Below, piece after piece: positions 26,518 through 36,378 of a stretch of 64,000 nucleotides of DNA. The position numbers and the translations under genes are program-made. The notes below the pieces were generated by a model. It was not told the origin of the DNA and made no database searches. It saw only the letters and a program-made list of their open reading frames with translations. The number at the start of each line of letters is the position of its first letter. Position 1 is the stretch's first letter. The stretch comes from Janthinobacterium sp. 17J80-10 (GTDB lineage Bacteria; Pseudomonadota; Gammaproteobacteria; Burkholderiales; Burkholderiaceae_D), in the NCBI RefSeq assembly GCF_004114795.1, contig NZ_CP035311.1, positions 3,348,001 through 3,412,000 on the forward strand, read 5' to 3'.

Positions 26518-27881
26518 TGGCCAGTCCAGGGATTGCGTCGGCCGATGCCGTAGTAGCGCAGGCCGGCAGCACGGACAATTGCCGGATCATACTGGTTGCG
26601 CCCGTCAAAAATAGCCTTGCCGCGCAGCGTGCTCGCCAACAGGCTGAAATCTGGCGCACGGAACTCTTTCCATTCGGTGACCAGCACCAGGGCGTCCGCA
26701 TCCTCGATCGCATCACTTGACGACGCCACCAGAGCAAGTTGTCCCGAGCCCAGGCTTTCCACCGCCGTGGTCTGCAGAATGCGCGCGGCCTCCTCCGTGG
26801 CCACAGGATCGTAAGCGCGCACGCGCGCGCCAGCCTGCAGCAATTGTTGAATCAGCACCAGGCTGGGCGCCTCGCGCATGTCATCGGTATTGGGCTTGAA
26901 CGACAGGCCCCACAAGGCAATCGTCTTGCCGCGCAACTCGTCGCGGCCGCCAAAATGACGGGCGATTTTCTCGAAGAGCACCGCCTTTTGCGACTCGTTG
27001 ACGTTTTCAATCGCCTTCAGCAGGTGCAGCGTGCGGCCATGATCGACTGACGTCTTCAGCAAGGCTTTGACGTCCTTGGGAAAGCACGATCCGCCATAGC
27101 CCATGCCGGAATAGAGGAAATGCGGTCCGATGCGCGGGTCCGAACCGATGCCAAGCCGCACTGCTTCAATATCGGCATCCAGTTCCTCGGCCAGGTTGGC
27201 CAGTTCATTCATGAAGCTGATGCGCGTTGCCAGCATGGCGTTGGCGGCATACTTGGTCAACTCTGCGCTGCGCACGTCCATCTCGATCATCTTGTCGCGG
27301 TTGCGGCTGAAAGGCGCATACAACTGGCGCATCACCCGGGTTGCCTGCTCGTCGTCGCTGCCGATGATGATGCGGTCCGGGCGCATGAAATCTTCGATTG
27401 CCGCCCCTTCCTTCAAAAACTCCGGATTGCTTACCACGGCAAAATCGATGCGCGCACTGCGCCGTTCCAGTTCCTGGGAGATTGCCTTGCGCACCGAGTC
27501 GGCTGTGCCCACCGGGACAGTGGATTTATCGACGACCACGACGGGACGGTTCAGGCGCGCACCAATGCTGCGCGCCGCCGAGAGGATATGGGTCAGGTCC
27601 GCACTGCCATCCTCGTCTGGCGGCGTGCCAACGGCGAGAAAGATCACTTCGGCATGTTCGACTGCCTCATCGTAGCTGGTGGTGAACGCGATACGGCCGG
27701 CGGCAGAATTGCGCGCAACCAGTTCGTCCAGGCCAGGTTCGTGGATGGGAATGCTACCGGCCTTGAGCATGTCCACCTTGCGGGCGTCAACATCCAGGCA
27801 CAGGACGCTATTACCGAAATCCGCAAAACATGCGCCAGATACCAGGCCGACATAGCCTGTTCCGATGATGGTGATTTTCAT
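26514..27881 (-). CDS. ugd: UDP-glucose 6-dehydrogenase
   Basis: A 455-aa enzyme. The N-terminal Rossmann motif is MKITIIGTGYVGLVSGACFADFG. Substrate-binding FLKEGAAIEDFMRPDRIIIGSDD precedes the central helix, and the catalytic Cys is in GYGGSCFPKDVKAL near residue 260. The C-terminal UDP-binding domain has WGLSFKPNTDDMREAPSLVLI and AYDPVA. It oxidises UDP-glucose to UDP-glucuronate with 2 NAD+. It is the first gene of a two-gene minus-strand operon with the epimerase, so an acidic EPS is likely. Confidence 0.95.
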   Translation of the reverse strand: MKITIIGTGYVGLVSGACFADFGNSVLCLDVDARKVDMLKAGSIPIHEPGLDELVARNSAAGRIAFTTSYDEAVEHAEVIFLAVGTPPDEDGSADLTHILSAARSIGARLNRPVVVVDKSTVPVGTADSVRKAISQELERRSARIDFAVVSNPEFLKEGAAIEDFMRPDRIIIGSDDEQATRVMRQLYAPFSRNRDKMIEMDVRSAELTKYAANAMLATRISFMNELANLAEELDADIEAVRLGIGSDPRIGPHFLYSGMGYGGSCFPKDVKALLKTSVDHGRTLHLLKAIENVNESQKAVLFEKIARHFGGRDELRGKTIALWGLSFKPNTDDMREAPSLVLIQQLLQAGARVRAYDPVATEEAARILQTTAVESLGSGQLALVASSSDAIEDADALVLVTEWKEFRAPDFSLLASTLRGKAIFDGRNQYDPAIVRAAGLRYYGIGRRNPWTGQ

Positions 27882-28225
27882 GAATTTATCAAGCTTCCAA
27901 TAATTGACTTACAGAAATACGATGCAATTACGCCAGGCCAACGAGATATTCGTAAAGAAATATGACCTTGCAATGAATAAATGAGTTTTCCGAAACAATG
28001 CGCGACATCGACAGATATTAGCTGCATTACCACATGATTTTATGGACCGAAATGTTAACAAAATTTAAATCCAAACATGTCTGATGAACAATCTTGCCGA
28101 CATTTTATCGAAACGAATATACTTAATAAATTACTAGTAGTAAATATTTAATATTAGAATATTGTAAATACTTTTTATTTCAGTACTTGCTCGGCAATTT
28201 CACGATTGCCGGAACACGGGCCCGA
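27882..28225. other. AT-rich divergent intergenic region
   Basis: 344 bases between ugd (minus) and the GT4 gene at 28226 (plus). It is strikingly AT-rich, especially 28030-28180, with several short TA-rich palindromic stretches. It must hold the promoters for both directions. No gene, terminator or clear -35/-10 pair was identified. Confidence 0.65.
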
Positions 28226-29404
28226 ATGAAATTGCTTACTTTCAGCACCCTGTTTCCCAACGCGGAAAAGCCCAGTCATGGCATTTTCGTAGAGACACGC
28301 CTGCGCTATCTTCTTGCCAGCGGCAAGGTTCAGTCCAGGGTCATTGCCCCAGTTCCCTGGTTTCCCTCGACGCATCCGCGTTTTGGCCGCTACGCCGGCT
28401 ACGCCAAAGTGCCGACAGAGGAAACCCGTTCCGGCATCCAGGTGCACCATCCGCGTTACGCCTTGCTGCCCAAGGTTGGCATGAACCTCGCACCGCTCCT
28501 GCTTGCGCAATCAGTCAAGCCCGCGATGCGCCGGATGATCGAGTCAGGCTACGACTTCGACCTGATCGACGCCCATTACTTTTATCCGGATGGCGTTGCC
28601 GCCGTCATGTTGGGCAAGCACTTCAACAAACCTGTCGTCATTACCGCGCGCGGCACCGACATCAATCTGATTCCTCAGCACGCCATCCCGCGCAAGCAGA
28701 TACTCTGGGCCGCCCGGCATGCACAGGGCATGATCACTGTCTGTAATGCATTAAAAGAAGAAATGGCAGGCCTGGGTATCGATGCTGCAAAGGTTACACC
28801 GCTGCGAAACGGCGTGGACCTGGAACGTTTCCAACCGGTCGACCGTGCTTCGGTGCGTGCATCGCTTGGAATGCGTGGCTTTACCCTGCTCTCGGTTGGA
28901 CTACTGGAACCCCGCAAGGCACACGACTTGATCATTTCTGCCCTGCCAAAACTGGAAGATACCGAACTGCTGATCGCCGGCAGCGGCCCGGAACGCGCCA
29001 GGCTGGAAGCGCTGGCGCAGCAGCTCAACGTCGCAGAACGGGTCAAATTTCTTGGGGCGCTGCCTCAAACCGAATTACGCAATTACTATGGGGCGGCCGA
29101 CGCCATGGTGCTGGCATCCAGCCGCGAAGGCTGGGCCAATGTGCTGCTGGAATCCATGGCCTGTGGCACACCGGTCGTCGCCAGCAATGTCTGGGGCACG
29201 CCGGAAGTCGTCGCCGCGCCCGAGGCAGGCGTACTGATGGCAGAGCGAACCCCGCAAGGCGTGGCCGATGCCGTGCGCCGGCTGCGCGCGAATTACCCCT
29301 CGCACGCAGCAACGCGCGCCTACGCTGAAAAATTCAGCTGGGATGACACCACCGAAGGACAGCTGCGCCTGTTTGACAAGATACTGGGAGCGTCACGCCC
29401 GTGA
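28226..29404 (+). CDS. Glycosyltransferase family 4
   Basis: A 392-aa GT-B enzyme: MKLLTFSTLFPNAEKPSHGIFVETRLRYLLASG at the N-terminus, YDFDLIDAHYFYPDGVAAVMLGKHFNKPVVITARGTDINL in the acceptor domain, then VTPLRNGVDLERFQPVDR and LLSVGLLEPRKAHDLIISAL. The donor motif is SSREGWANVLLESMACGTPVVASNVWGTPEVV. The ATG at 28226 gives the canonical N-terminus; a TTG 39 bases upstream has no better support. The end overlaps the next GT start by 4 bases. It should build the EPS repeat unit. Confidence 0.92.
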   Translation: MKLLTFSTLFPNAEKPSHGIFVETRLRYLLASGKVQSRVIAPVPWFPSTHPRFGRYAGYAKVPTEETRSGIQVHHPRYALLPKVGMNLAPLLLAQSVKPAMRRMIESGYDFDLIDAHYFYPDGVAAVMLGKHFNKPVVITARGTDINLIPQHAIPRKQILWAARHAQGMITVCNALKEEMAGLGIDAAKVTPLRNGVDLERFQPVDRASVRASLGMRGFTLLSVGLLEPRKAHDLIISALPKLEDTELLIAGSGPERARLEALAQQLNVAERVKFLGALPQTELRNYYGAADAMVLASSREGWANVLLESMACGTPVVASNVWGTPEVVAAPEAGVLMAERTPQGVADAVRRLRANYPSHAATRAYAEKFSWDDTTEGQLRLFDKILGASRP

Positions 29405-30555
29405 AAATTCTCTATCACCATCGCACCCGTTCCAAGGATGGCCAGTACGTCCATATCGAGGAAATGATCGATGCCCTGCGCAAGCAAGGACATGAGGTCA
29501 TTATCGTTGCGCCGCCCAGCGCGGAAAGCGAAGCATTCGGCGCCGATGCCGGGCTCGTGGCATGGCTCAAGCGCCACTTGCCGAAATGGTTCTATGAATT
29601 GATGGAGCTGGCCTATTCGCTGGTTGCCTACCGGCGCCTGTCGAGGGCGGTCAGACTGCACCGGCCCGACTGCCTGTACGAACGCTATAACCTGTTTCTC
29701 CCGGCCGGCATCTGGCTCAAGCGCAGATACAAGTTGCCCATGCTGCTGGAAGTGAATGCGCCGATATTCGAAGAACGCGCACGGTACGACGGCCTCTCCC
29801 TGAAACGGCTGGCGCGCTGGTCTCAAGGCTACGCATGGCGCAATGCCGACTATGTCCTGCCGGTGACGCAGGTGCTGGGCGACATCGTTGCATCCTATGG
29901 CGTGGCGCGCGAACGCATCGTCGTCATCCCGAACGGGATCAACGAAGAACGTTTTGCCGAGGCGCCCGACGCACAGTCGGCCAAAGCGGCACTCGGCTTG
30001 CAGAACAAACTGGTGCTGGGATTCACCGGTTTCGTGCGTGACTGGCATGGCCTGGACAAAGTGATTGACCTGATCGCGCAAGACCCGCCCGCGTCGAGCC
30101 GGCATCTGCTGGTCGTCGGCGATGGGCCGGTACGCGCAGCATTGGAACAGCAGGCACGCGACCAGAACATCAGCCAACGGGTCACCTTTACCGGCATTGT
30201 CGGGCGCGACGACGTGGCGCGCTACGTGGCTGCCTTCGACATTGCATTGCAGCCGGCGGTGGTGGCGTATGCCTCGCCGCTGAAATTGTTTGAATATCTG
30301 GCGCTGGGCAAGGCAATCGTGGGGCCGGCGCAACCCAACCTGATGGAGATTCTGACGGATGGCCACAATGCCGTGCTATTCGATCCGGATCACTCTCATG
30401 GCTTGCCGCAGGCGATCAGCCGATTGTGTGGGGATGCTGCACTGCGCCAGGAGATTGGAGATAATGCCCGTAAAACCATTGCTGCACAAAAGCTGACTTG
30501 GCAAGGGAACGCTGCCAGGGCAATCGGCCTCTTCAAGAACATGCGCCATGCGTGA
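29401..30555 (+). CDS. Glycosyltransferase family 4
   Basis: A 384-aa GT-B enzyme starting at GTG (MKILYHHRTRSKDGQYVHIEEMIDALRKQGHEV). Middle motifs are LYERYNLFLPAGIWLKRRYKLPMLLEVNAPIFEERARY and VIPNGINEERF, then LGFTGFVRDWHGLDKVIDL and the donor region QPAVVAYASPLKLFEYLALGKAIVGPAQPNLMEIL. It is coupled to neighbours on both sides by overlapping ends (4 and 8 bases). Enzymes with this HHRT..DGQ..HI start are common in XrtA loci. The acceptor sugar cannot be read from the sequence. Confidence 0.9.
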   Translation: MKILYHHRTRSKDGQYVHIEEMIDALRKQGHEVIIVAPPSAESEAFGADAGLVAWLKRHLPKWFYELMELAYSLVAYRRLSRAVRLHRPDCLYERYNLFLPAGIWLKRRYKLPMLLEVNAPIFEERARYDGLSLKRLARWSQGYAWRNADYVLPVTQVLGDIVASYGVARERIVVIPNGINEERFAEAPDAQSAKAALGLQNKLVLGFTGFVRDWHGLDKVIDLIAQDPPASSRHLLVVGDGPVRAALEQQARDQNISQRVTFTGIVGRDDVARYVAAFDIALQPAVVAYASPLKLFEYLALGKAIVGPAQPNLMEILTDGHNAVLFDPDHSHGLPQAISRLCGDAALRQEIGDNARKTIAAQKLTWQGNAARAIGLFKNMRHA

Positions 30556-31846
30556 CTTGCTCATTTTTGGCCTTGTTTTTGCCCTAATACCATTTATTTT
30601 TAAGCGCCCGGCGGTCGGCATTCTTGCCTTTATGTGGATCAGCCTGATGAATCCGCATCGTCTGACATATGGTGCCGCCTATGATTTCCCTTTTGCCGCG
30701 CTGATTGGTGGCATCACGATCATCAGCGCATTCATGTCAAAAGATCGCAAACACTTGCCTTTGACACCAGTGACAGCAATCTTGATCGTTTTCATGGTCT
30801 GGACAACGTTCACAACCCTTTTTGCCCAAGACCCAAAATTGGCGTGGGAAGAATGGAGCAGGGTCAGCAAAACATTTCTTGTAACATTTCTCGCCATGAC
30901 TCTGGTGAACTCGGAAAAAGAGATCAAGGCTTTTCCATGGGTATTGGGCCTTTCACTGGGATTCTATGGCTTGAAAGGCGGCATATTCACCCTGGCTTCT
31001 GGAGGAAAGAGCCACGTTCTCGGCCCGGAAGGAAGCTACATCACGGATAACAATTGCCTTGCCCTGGCATTGATTACCACCCTGCCCCTGATCTGGCACC
31101 TTCAGGGGCAGGCGCAAAAAAAATGGCAGCGCTATGGATTGCGGGGGCTGGCCATCCTGACCATGATTGCAGCCGCCGGCTCATATTCGCGCGGCGCCCT
31201 GCTGGCCGCAGCGGCGATGCTGTTTTTTCTTTGGCTGAAGAGCTCACAAAAGCTACGCACTGGCGCAATCCTTCTTCTATTGGTTCCACTCATATATGCA
31301 ATCATGCCGGAAAAATGGTTTGCTCGGATGGAAACCATCGACGACTATAAAGAAGATTCGTCTGCACTAGGGAGGTTGAATGCCTGGCATTTTGCATTCA
31401 ACGTCGCCAAAGATCATTTCCTCGGCGGCGGGTACATTGCGTTTACCCCATCGATGTTCTTGGCATACGCCCCTGACCCAATCGACTTTCATGTAGCGCA
31501 CAGCATCTATTTCCAGGTTCTCGGCGAACATGGATTCATTGGCCTGGGCCTGTTTCTCGCGTTAATGGTAAGCGCGTGGCGCACCGGATCACGCATTCTT
31601 CAATTTTGCCGGGGACGCGAAGAACTGAAACATGTCGCGAATTTGGCAGCCATGCTCCAGGTTAGCATCATCGGCTATGCCGTGGGCGGCGCTTTTCTTT
31701 CTCTTGCCTACTACGATCTTTATTACTATTTCATTGCATTGCTCGTATTGCTGGAAAAGGTATTTATGATGAAACCTGCAATCGCAACCAGTTTCCCCGG
31801 CATCCGGGGTGCGTCCACGGTGACAAGACAAAGTGAGGCCAAATGA
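30548..31846 (+). CDS. Probable O-glycosylation ligase / Wzy-like, exosortase A-associated
   Basis: A 432-aa membrane protein with about 11 helices, beginning MRDLLIFGLVFALIPFIFKRPAVGILAFMWISLMNPHRLTYG. The O-antigen-ligase-like periplasmic loop carries DDYKEDSSALGRLNAWHFAFNVAKDHFLGGG and AHSIYFQVLGEHGFIGLGLF, hallmark residues of the exosortase A-associated ligase family. It may join polysaccharide to a carrier or protein, or polymerise EPS repeat units. The start overlaps the upstream GT by 8 bases and its stop overlaps the next start (ATGA). Confidence 0.9.
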   Translation: MRDLLIFGLVFALIPFIFKRPAVGILAFMWISLMNPHRLTYGAAYDFPFAALIGGITIISAFMSKDRKHLPLTPVTAILIVFMVWTTFTTLFAQDPKLAWEEWSRVSKTFLVTFLAMTLVNSEKEIKAFPWVLGLSLGFYGLKGGIFTLASGGKSHVLGPEGSYITDNNCLALALITTLPLIWHLQGQAQKKWQRYGLRGLAILTMIAAAGSYSRGALLAAAAMLFFLWLKSSQKLRTGAILLLLVPLIYAIMPEKWFARMETIDDYKEDSSALGRLNAWHFAFNVAKDHFLGGGYIAFTPSMFLAYAPDPIDFHVAHSIYFQVLGEHGFIGLGLFLALMVSAWRTGSRILQFCRGREELKHVANLAAMLQVSIIGYAVGGAFLSLAYYDLYYYFIALLVLLEKVFMMKPAIATSFPGIRGASTVTRQSEAK

Positions 31847-34125
31847 CTGTCGCTTGCAAATCGCCCCTGGCTAGCTTTCCGACTCATCAGTCATCGCTTG
31901 TCAAGGCGATCTTTTCCCTCCTGGCGCCGCATGGCGTCAAGGGGAAATTGACCATTCTCGTCTTTCACAAAATTCCGCCGAATGCCGATCCCTTGGTGCC
32001 GGATGAACTGGTTATCGATCGCTTTGAACCAATGCTGGATTTTCTTAAGGCTAATTTCCATGTGATGTTTTTGGGAGAGGCGGTGGACGCTTTGGCAAAG
32101 GGAACGCTTCCAGGCAGGGCATTGGCGATCACTTTTGATGACGGCTATGCGGATTGGCTGGATACAGCATGCCCGGCGCTACTACGTCGCAATTTGCCGG
32201 CAACATTTTTCATAACGACGGAACAACTCTCCGGGCAAGCCATCTGGCATGAGCGCATCCTTGCCGCAGTTAGGGCGTTGCCAGATACGGGCGCCGTACT
32301 TCCATACGGCTTTAGCACTTATGCGCAACTGGATACGCTGGAATCCAGGATCAAACTAACGCGCGATCTTCAGGAACGGCTTAAATATGTTCCTCTCGCG
32401 GAACGTCTTGCCGCGATCGATTTGCTCGAAGCCCAGCGACGGTCAGCGCTTGTGCATCCTTCCCCTTTCACTGCCGATTCCGTTCGCGCAATCCATAACC
32501 ATGGATTTGAAATAGGCGCTCATACCGTGCGCCATCCCATTCTCAACGAATGCACGACCAGCGAAGCAATCGCTGAGATTGGCAGCTGCCGGGAAGAACT
32601 CGAAGCTATCATCAGTGGACCAGTCACATTATTCGCCTATCCAAATGGACGACCGGGCAAGGATTTCAATAACGAACATGCCGACATGGTCAAGGCTGCC
32701 GGATACAAGGCCGCAGTTGCCACGCATGTCGGCGTCGCTTCTGCATCGTCCGACCCATTTCAGTTGCCGCGATTCTCTCCTTGGGGAAGCACGGATGCCC
32801 GCATGGCTTACCAGCTGGCGCGCAATATGGTGAAAAAATCCTGGCACCTTCCTGGCAGAAAAACTGGCGGAAATTCGCCGTCTGCATCCGAAGTAAGGTG
32901 CCTGATGATCGCCAGCACATTCCCGCCCATACATGGCGGCTCCGCAGTCGTCTACGAAAATCTCTGCGCCAGAATGCCCACGGGGAGTATCAGGGTATTG
33001 TCTGCCAAGTTCAATTATCTGACGAATCGTGAAATCAGCGACTGGCATAAGCATGACAAGGCGACATCGTTTCCAGTAGAGCGTACCAAGCTGCTGCGCC
33101 CATTGATGATGCCGCCGCCGGCAAACATTTTCGTGTCCCTATATCGCCTCCTTTGCAAGGACGTGCCGCTATATGCACGGATTTTTCTAAAGGCAGCCAG
33201 GATCGTTCGACGCCATGATATCAATATCGTTTGCATCGGCGAACTGGTTACTGGCAGCTGGATAGGTATCGCACTCCGAAAATTTTTCGGAACAAAGTTA
33301 ATTATTTATGTACATGGCGAGGAAATCACTACTGCAACCGGCGGACGGTTGCATGGGATGCGGCGCCAGCGCTATCTGGCCGAGGCTGACAAAGTAGTGG
33401 CGGTCAGCGCGTTTACCTGTGATGCCTTGACCCATGAAATGAGCATGCCGCCGAACCGGATTTCGCTTATTCAGAATGGCGTCGATACCGACCGTTTTAC
33501 GCCAGGCCCGCCAGTTGCCGATCTGATTGCCCGGCATAATTTGCTTGGAAAAAAAATCATCCTGACCGTTGGCAGGCTGGTTCCCCGCAAAGGCGTGGAC
33601 AAGGCCATCATGGCCATGTCCGAAGTGCGCAAGAAAATCCCCGAAGTACATTATCTGGTGGTGGGTGACGGAGATTACCGCGCCGAACTTGTGCATTTGA
33701 TTGCAGAACATCGTTTATCGGACTGCATTACTTTGGTCGGCAAGGTCTCCGATGATGAATTAGTGAACTATCTACGCACTTGCGATATTTTTTTGATGCC
33801 GAATAGAACGATGCCGGATGGAGATACTGAAGGGTTCGGCCTGGTTTTCCGGGAAGCGAATGCCTGCCGCAAACCAGTCATCGGCGGACGCGCAGGCGGC
33901 GCAGTCGAAGCAGTCATTGATGGTAAAACCGGAATGCTGGTCAATGGCACAGATCCGCAAGAAATTGCCGGTGCCATTATCAAATTATTTTCCGATCCGC
34001 GCCTTGTGTCAGCAATGAGCGATTACGGCTATCGAATTGCCCAAGAAAATAATACCCAATCCATGGCAGAAAAATTTTTAACAATCTGCGAAAGACTGTT
34101 AAGAGAACATACAAAAAAACAATAG
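31843..34125 (+). CDS. Fusion of polysaccharide deacetylase (NodB) and glycosyltransferase 4
   Basis: A 760-aa two-domain protein. Residues about 35-310 are a NodB-type deacetylase: ITFDDGYADW near 96-105 gives the Asp pair, and IGAHTVRHPILNE near 224-236 gives the metal-binding His pair. Residues about 350-755 are a GT-B glycosyltransferase: VRCLMIASTFPPIHGGSAVVYENL, VYVHGEEIT, NGVDTDRFTPG, LTVGRLVPRKGVDKAIMAM, and the donor motif DTEGFGLVFREANACRKPVIGGRAGGAVEAV. No signal peptide or membrane helix is seen, so both should act in the cytoplasm. There is no frameshift at the join. The fusion suggests consecutive deacetylation and sugar transfer on one intermediate (inference). Confidence 0.88.
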   Translation: MTVACKSPLASFPTHQSSLVKAIFSLLAPHGVKGKLTILVFHKIPPNADPLVPDELVIDRFEPMLDFLKANFHVMFLGEAVDALAKGTLPGRALAITFDDGYADWLDTACPALLRRNLPATFFITTEQLSGQAIWHERILAAVRALPDTGAVLPYGFSTYAQLDTLESRIKLTRDLQERLKYVPLAERLAAIDLLEAQRRSALVHPSPFTADSVRAIHNHGFEIGAHTVRHPILNECTTSEAIAEIGSCREELEAIISGPVTLFAYPNGRPGKDFNNEHADMVKAAGYKAAVATHVGVASASSDPFQLPRFSPWGSTDARMAYQLARNMVKKSWHLPGRKTGGNSPSASEVRCLMIASTFPPIHGGSAVVYENLCARMPTGSIRVLSAKFNYLTNREISDWHKHDKATSFPVERTKLLRPLMMPPPANIFVSLYRLLCKDVPLYARIFLKAARIVRRHDINIVCIGELVTGSWIGIALRKFFGTKLIIYVHGEEITTATGGRLHGMRRQRYLAEADKVVAVSAFTCDALTHEMSMPPNRISLIQNGVDTDRFTPGPPVADLIARHNLLGKKIILTVGRLVPRKGVDKAIMAMSEVRKKIPEVHYLVVGDGDYRAELVHLIAEHRLSDCITLVGKVSDDELVNYLRTCDIFLMPNRTMPDGDTEGFGLVFREANACRKPVIGGRAGGAVEAVIDGKTGMLVNGTDPQEIAGAIIKLFSDPRLVSAMSDYGYRIAQENNTQSMAEKFLTICERLLREHTKKQ

Positions 34126-34136
34126 GAAGCAAGTAT

Positions 34137-35339
34137 ATGCAAGTTGCGATCAAGACCTTTGACCAGCAAGAAGATTTGCAGGCTATCGATGCAATCAGGG
34201 GGTATGCCATCTTGCTCGTGATTGGCGTCCATGCAACCCCTTACATCCAAAGCCTTGTATGGCCCGCCAAGCGCGTGTTATTGCTGGGTGTCTATGGCGT
34301 GCAACTGTTTTTTATTGCATCAGCATTAACGCTGCTCATGTCTTGGACTAGAAGCAGTGATGGCTTTGCTTTGAGATGCACGAAATTTCTTACCCGTCGA
34401 TTTTTTCGAATAGCCCCGCTGTATTACCTGGCGATCGTGTTTTACTGGCTAGTCAACCAGAATAAGGTAAGTGCCTTCAGTAGCGAACTACTGTTTGCCA
34501 CTTTGGGTTTTTACAATGCCTGGAGCCCTTATCTGATACCTACTGTGCCAGGCTGGATGCCAGTGCCAGGCGGTTGGAGCATCGGGGTCGAATTCTGTTT
34601 TTATTTTCTTTTCCCATTTCTGGCCATTTCAATCACATCGATTCGCCGTGCACTTATTTTTCTTGTCGGAACTCTGCTTATTTTGATTGCGGCATCTACG
34701 CTGGGTAACCACCTTTTCCCTGGACTGACAATAGAGCAGCGTGAAAATTTCCTGTATTTCTGGCCACCCAATCAGTTAGCGATATTTGCAATGGGATTTT
34801 TGCTTTATCAATTGATCAAAGATGAATGCATTCGTACTGCAATTACCAACAGTAGAATCACAACCGGCAAAGCAAGCATCCTACTGCTGTTGGTTTGTTT
34901 TGCGCTTTCTTTCCAAGGGCAACAAAAATTTTTCGATTGGCACAGCGGGTTGCCGCCCACGCATTTGTTGATTTCTTTGGGATTCATGCTCTGGGCGCTG
35001 GTATTAGTCATCAAGACGGGAAACCGCATCGTCATCAACTCTGCAATCGTTCGTCTTGGGAAGGTCAGCTTCAGTGCTTATGTATTGCATTTCGCCATAC
35101 TAAAACTGACTGCAGGATTTTTAGAGAAAGTTTGGCCATTTTCCACGCAAGGGGTCAACTCCTTGCCTTATGCAGCAATCTTGATCGGACTGTCCTTACT
35201 GCTGACCTGGTGTGCGGCCTCGCTCAGCTATCGATACGTAGAGCAAGTATTTATCAGCCAGGGGAAAAAACTTACAGCAAGAATGGGGAGATTCGGCACG
35301 TCCGATAGCGCCATTCCCAGTCCGGCCAGCCGCTTATAG
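34137..35339 (+). CDS. Acyltransferase 3 family membrane protein
   Basis: A 400-aa protein with about 10-11 membrane helices. The N-terminus DLQAIDAIRGYAILLVIGVHATPYIQ has the conserved R and H of the acyltransferase-3 family, followed by QLFFIASALTLLMS, FLTRRFFRIAPLYYLAIVFY and WSIGVEFCFYFLFPFL. It should O-acetylate (or otherwise acylate) EPS sugars at the membrane. The codon and base usage is clearly more AT-rich than in the XrtA core, as expected of strain-variable glycan genes. It starts 11 bases after the fusion gene. Confidence 0.9.
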   Translation: MQVAIKTFDQQEDLQAIDAIRGYAILLVIGVHATPYIQSLVWPAKRVLLLGVYGVQLFFIASALTLLMSWTRSSDGFALRCTKFLTRRFFRIAPLYYLAIVFYWLVNQNKVSAFSSELLFATLGFYNAWSPYLIPTVPGWMPVPGGWSIGVEFCFYFLFPFLAISITSIRRALIFLVGTLLILIAASTLGNHLFPGLTIEQRENFLYFWPPNQLAIFAMGFLLYQLIKDECIRTAITNSRITTGKASILLLLVCFALSFQGQQKFFDWHSGLPPTHLLISLGFMLWALVLVIKTGNRIVINSAIVRLGKVSFSAYVLHFAILKLTAGFLEKVWPFSTQGVNSLPYAAILIGLSLLLTWCAASLSYRYVEQVFISQGKKLTARMGRFGTSDSAIPSPASRL

Positions 35340-35394
35340 ATGCAATACTTGCATGGGTCTATTTACTGCGCGGATAAATTCTGTTGTGATCGCA

Positions 35395-36378
35395 TCAAGC
35401 CCGCGCCTGAGCAATCCGCCACAGATTGGACCGGCAGACTGAGGGCAAAGCGAGGATCAACCTTTTAAGTAAGAATTTCAGATCAGATGGCTTTTTCCGC
35501 AGCAAGGAAAGCATTTCGGCTGCAAGTTCGAAATTTCCTTCTGCGAATGCCCCATGAAAAGCACTTAAACGCCGTTCCTCGACACTGGAAAGAACTGCAT
35601 CTTTATAGGCCATCGCGTGGGGGTGTTGGGCCAAGGAATACTCTAATATGCGAGCTTCTCCTTGTGCCTGTCGCGCCGCATTGGCCGACTCATTGCCTAC
35701 GTGCTTCCGCACCCTTGCAAGCGGGCACTGTGATACGCTGAGCTTACCGGCACCGACTGCGCGCAATAAAAATTCCAAGTCTTCCGAGCCTATGCCCTTG
35801 AATTCGACCCGGTATCCGCCTATGGCATGAAAAAAATTCTTTTTCATGGAATTACCGGCGGTAAACATCGGTTGAAAATCGATCAAGCGTTTATACAAAT
35901 CCGGGATTTCACTCAGAAATTCTCCATGCACTGTTGCGCCAGAAAAAAATCCTGGCGGCGCCATTGAGAATTTATCGGGAAACGTCGTCCGGTCTGTAAA
36001 GGGAATGAAATTACAGTAAAGAATGTCGCATTGCGGGTCTTCCAAAAAATATGCAGCGACCTTTCTTACAAATTCCGGCTCCAGCAAATCGTCTGAATCA
36101 CAAAAACTGATGTACTCGGACGTTGCAATAGCCACCCCTGCATTGCGTGCCGCTTGAACGCCTTGATTCGGCGTACGCAAAAGTCGGATGCGCCCTTCGA
36201 ATTTCTGCAACACCTCTTGAGTATTATCGGTTGAGCCATCGTCGACAACGATAATTTCGGTAAACGAACGGGTCTGTCCAAGTGCGCTTGCGATGGTTTC
36301 GCCAATCAAATCAGCGCGATTATAAGTAGGTATCACCAAGCTTAGCGTGACGCCTTCCTGCACTGACAATTCACCCAT
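35395..36378 (-). CDS. Glycosyltransferase family 2
   Basis: A 327-aa GT-A enzyme: LSLVIPTYNRADLIGETIASALGQTRSFTEIIVVDDGSTDNTQEVLQKF at the N-terminus, NQGVQAARNAGVAIATSEYISFCDSDDLLEPEFV with the DxD-type metal site near residue 94, and GYRVEFKGIGSEDLEFLLRAV as the catalytic ED region. The final 60 residues are a basic helical tail. Its start overlaps the end of the flippase gene by 8 bases, so the two form a minus-strand operon convergent with the acyltransferase gene. Confidence 0.92.
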   Translation of the reverse strand: MGELSVQEGVTLSLVIPTYNRADLIGETIASALGQTRSFTEIIVVDDGSTDNTQEVLQKFEGRIRLLRTPNQGVQAARNAGVAIATSEYISFCDSDDLLEPEFVRKVAAYFLEDPQCDILYCNFIPFTDRTTFPDKFSMAPPGFFSGATVHGEFLSEIPDLYKRLIDFQPMFTAGNSMKKNFFHAIGGYRVEFKGIGSEDLEFLLRAVGAGKLSVSQCPLARVRKHVGNESANAARQAQGEARILEYSLAQHPHAMAYKDAVLSSVEERRLSAFHGAFAEGNFELAAEMLSLLRKKPSDLKFLLKRLILALPSVCRSNLWRIAQARA

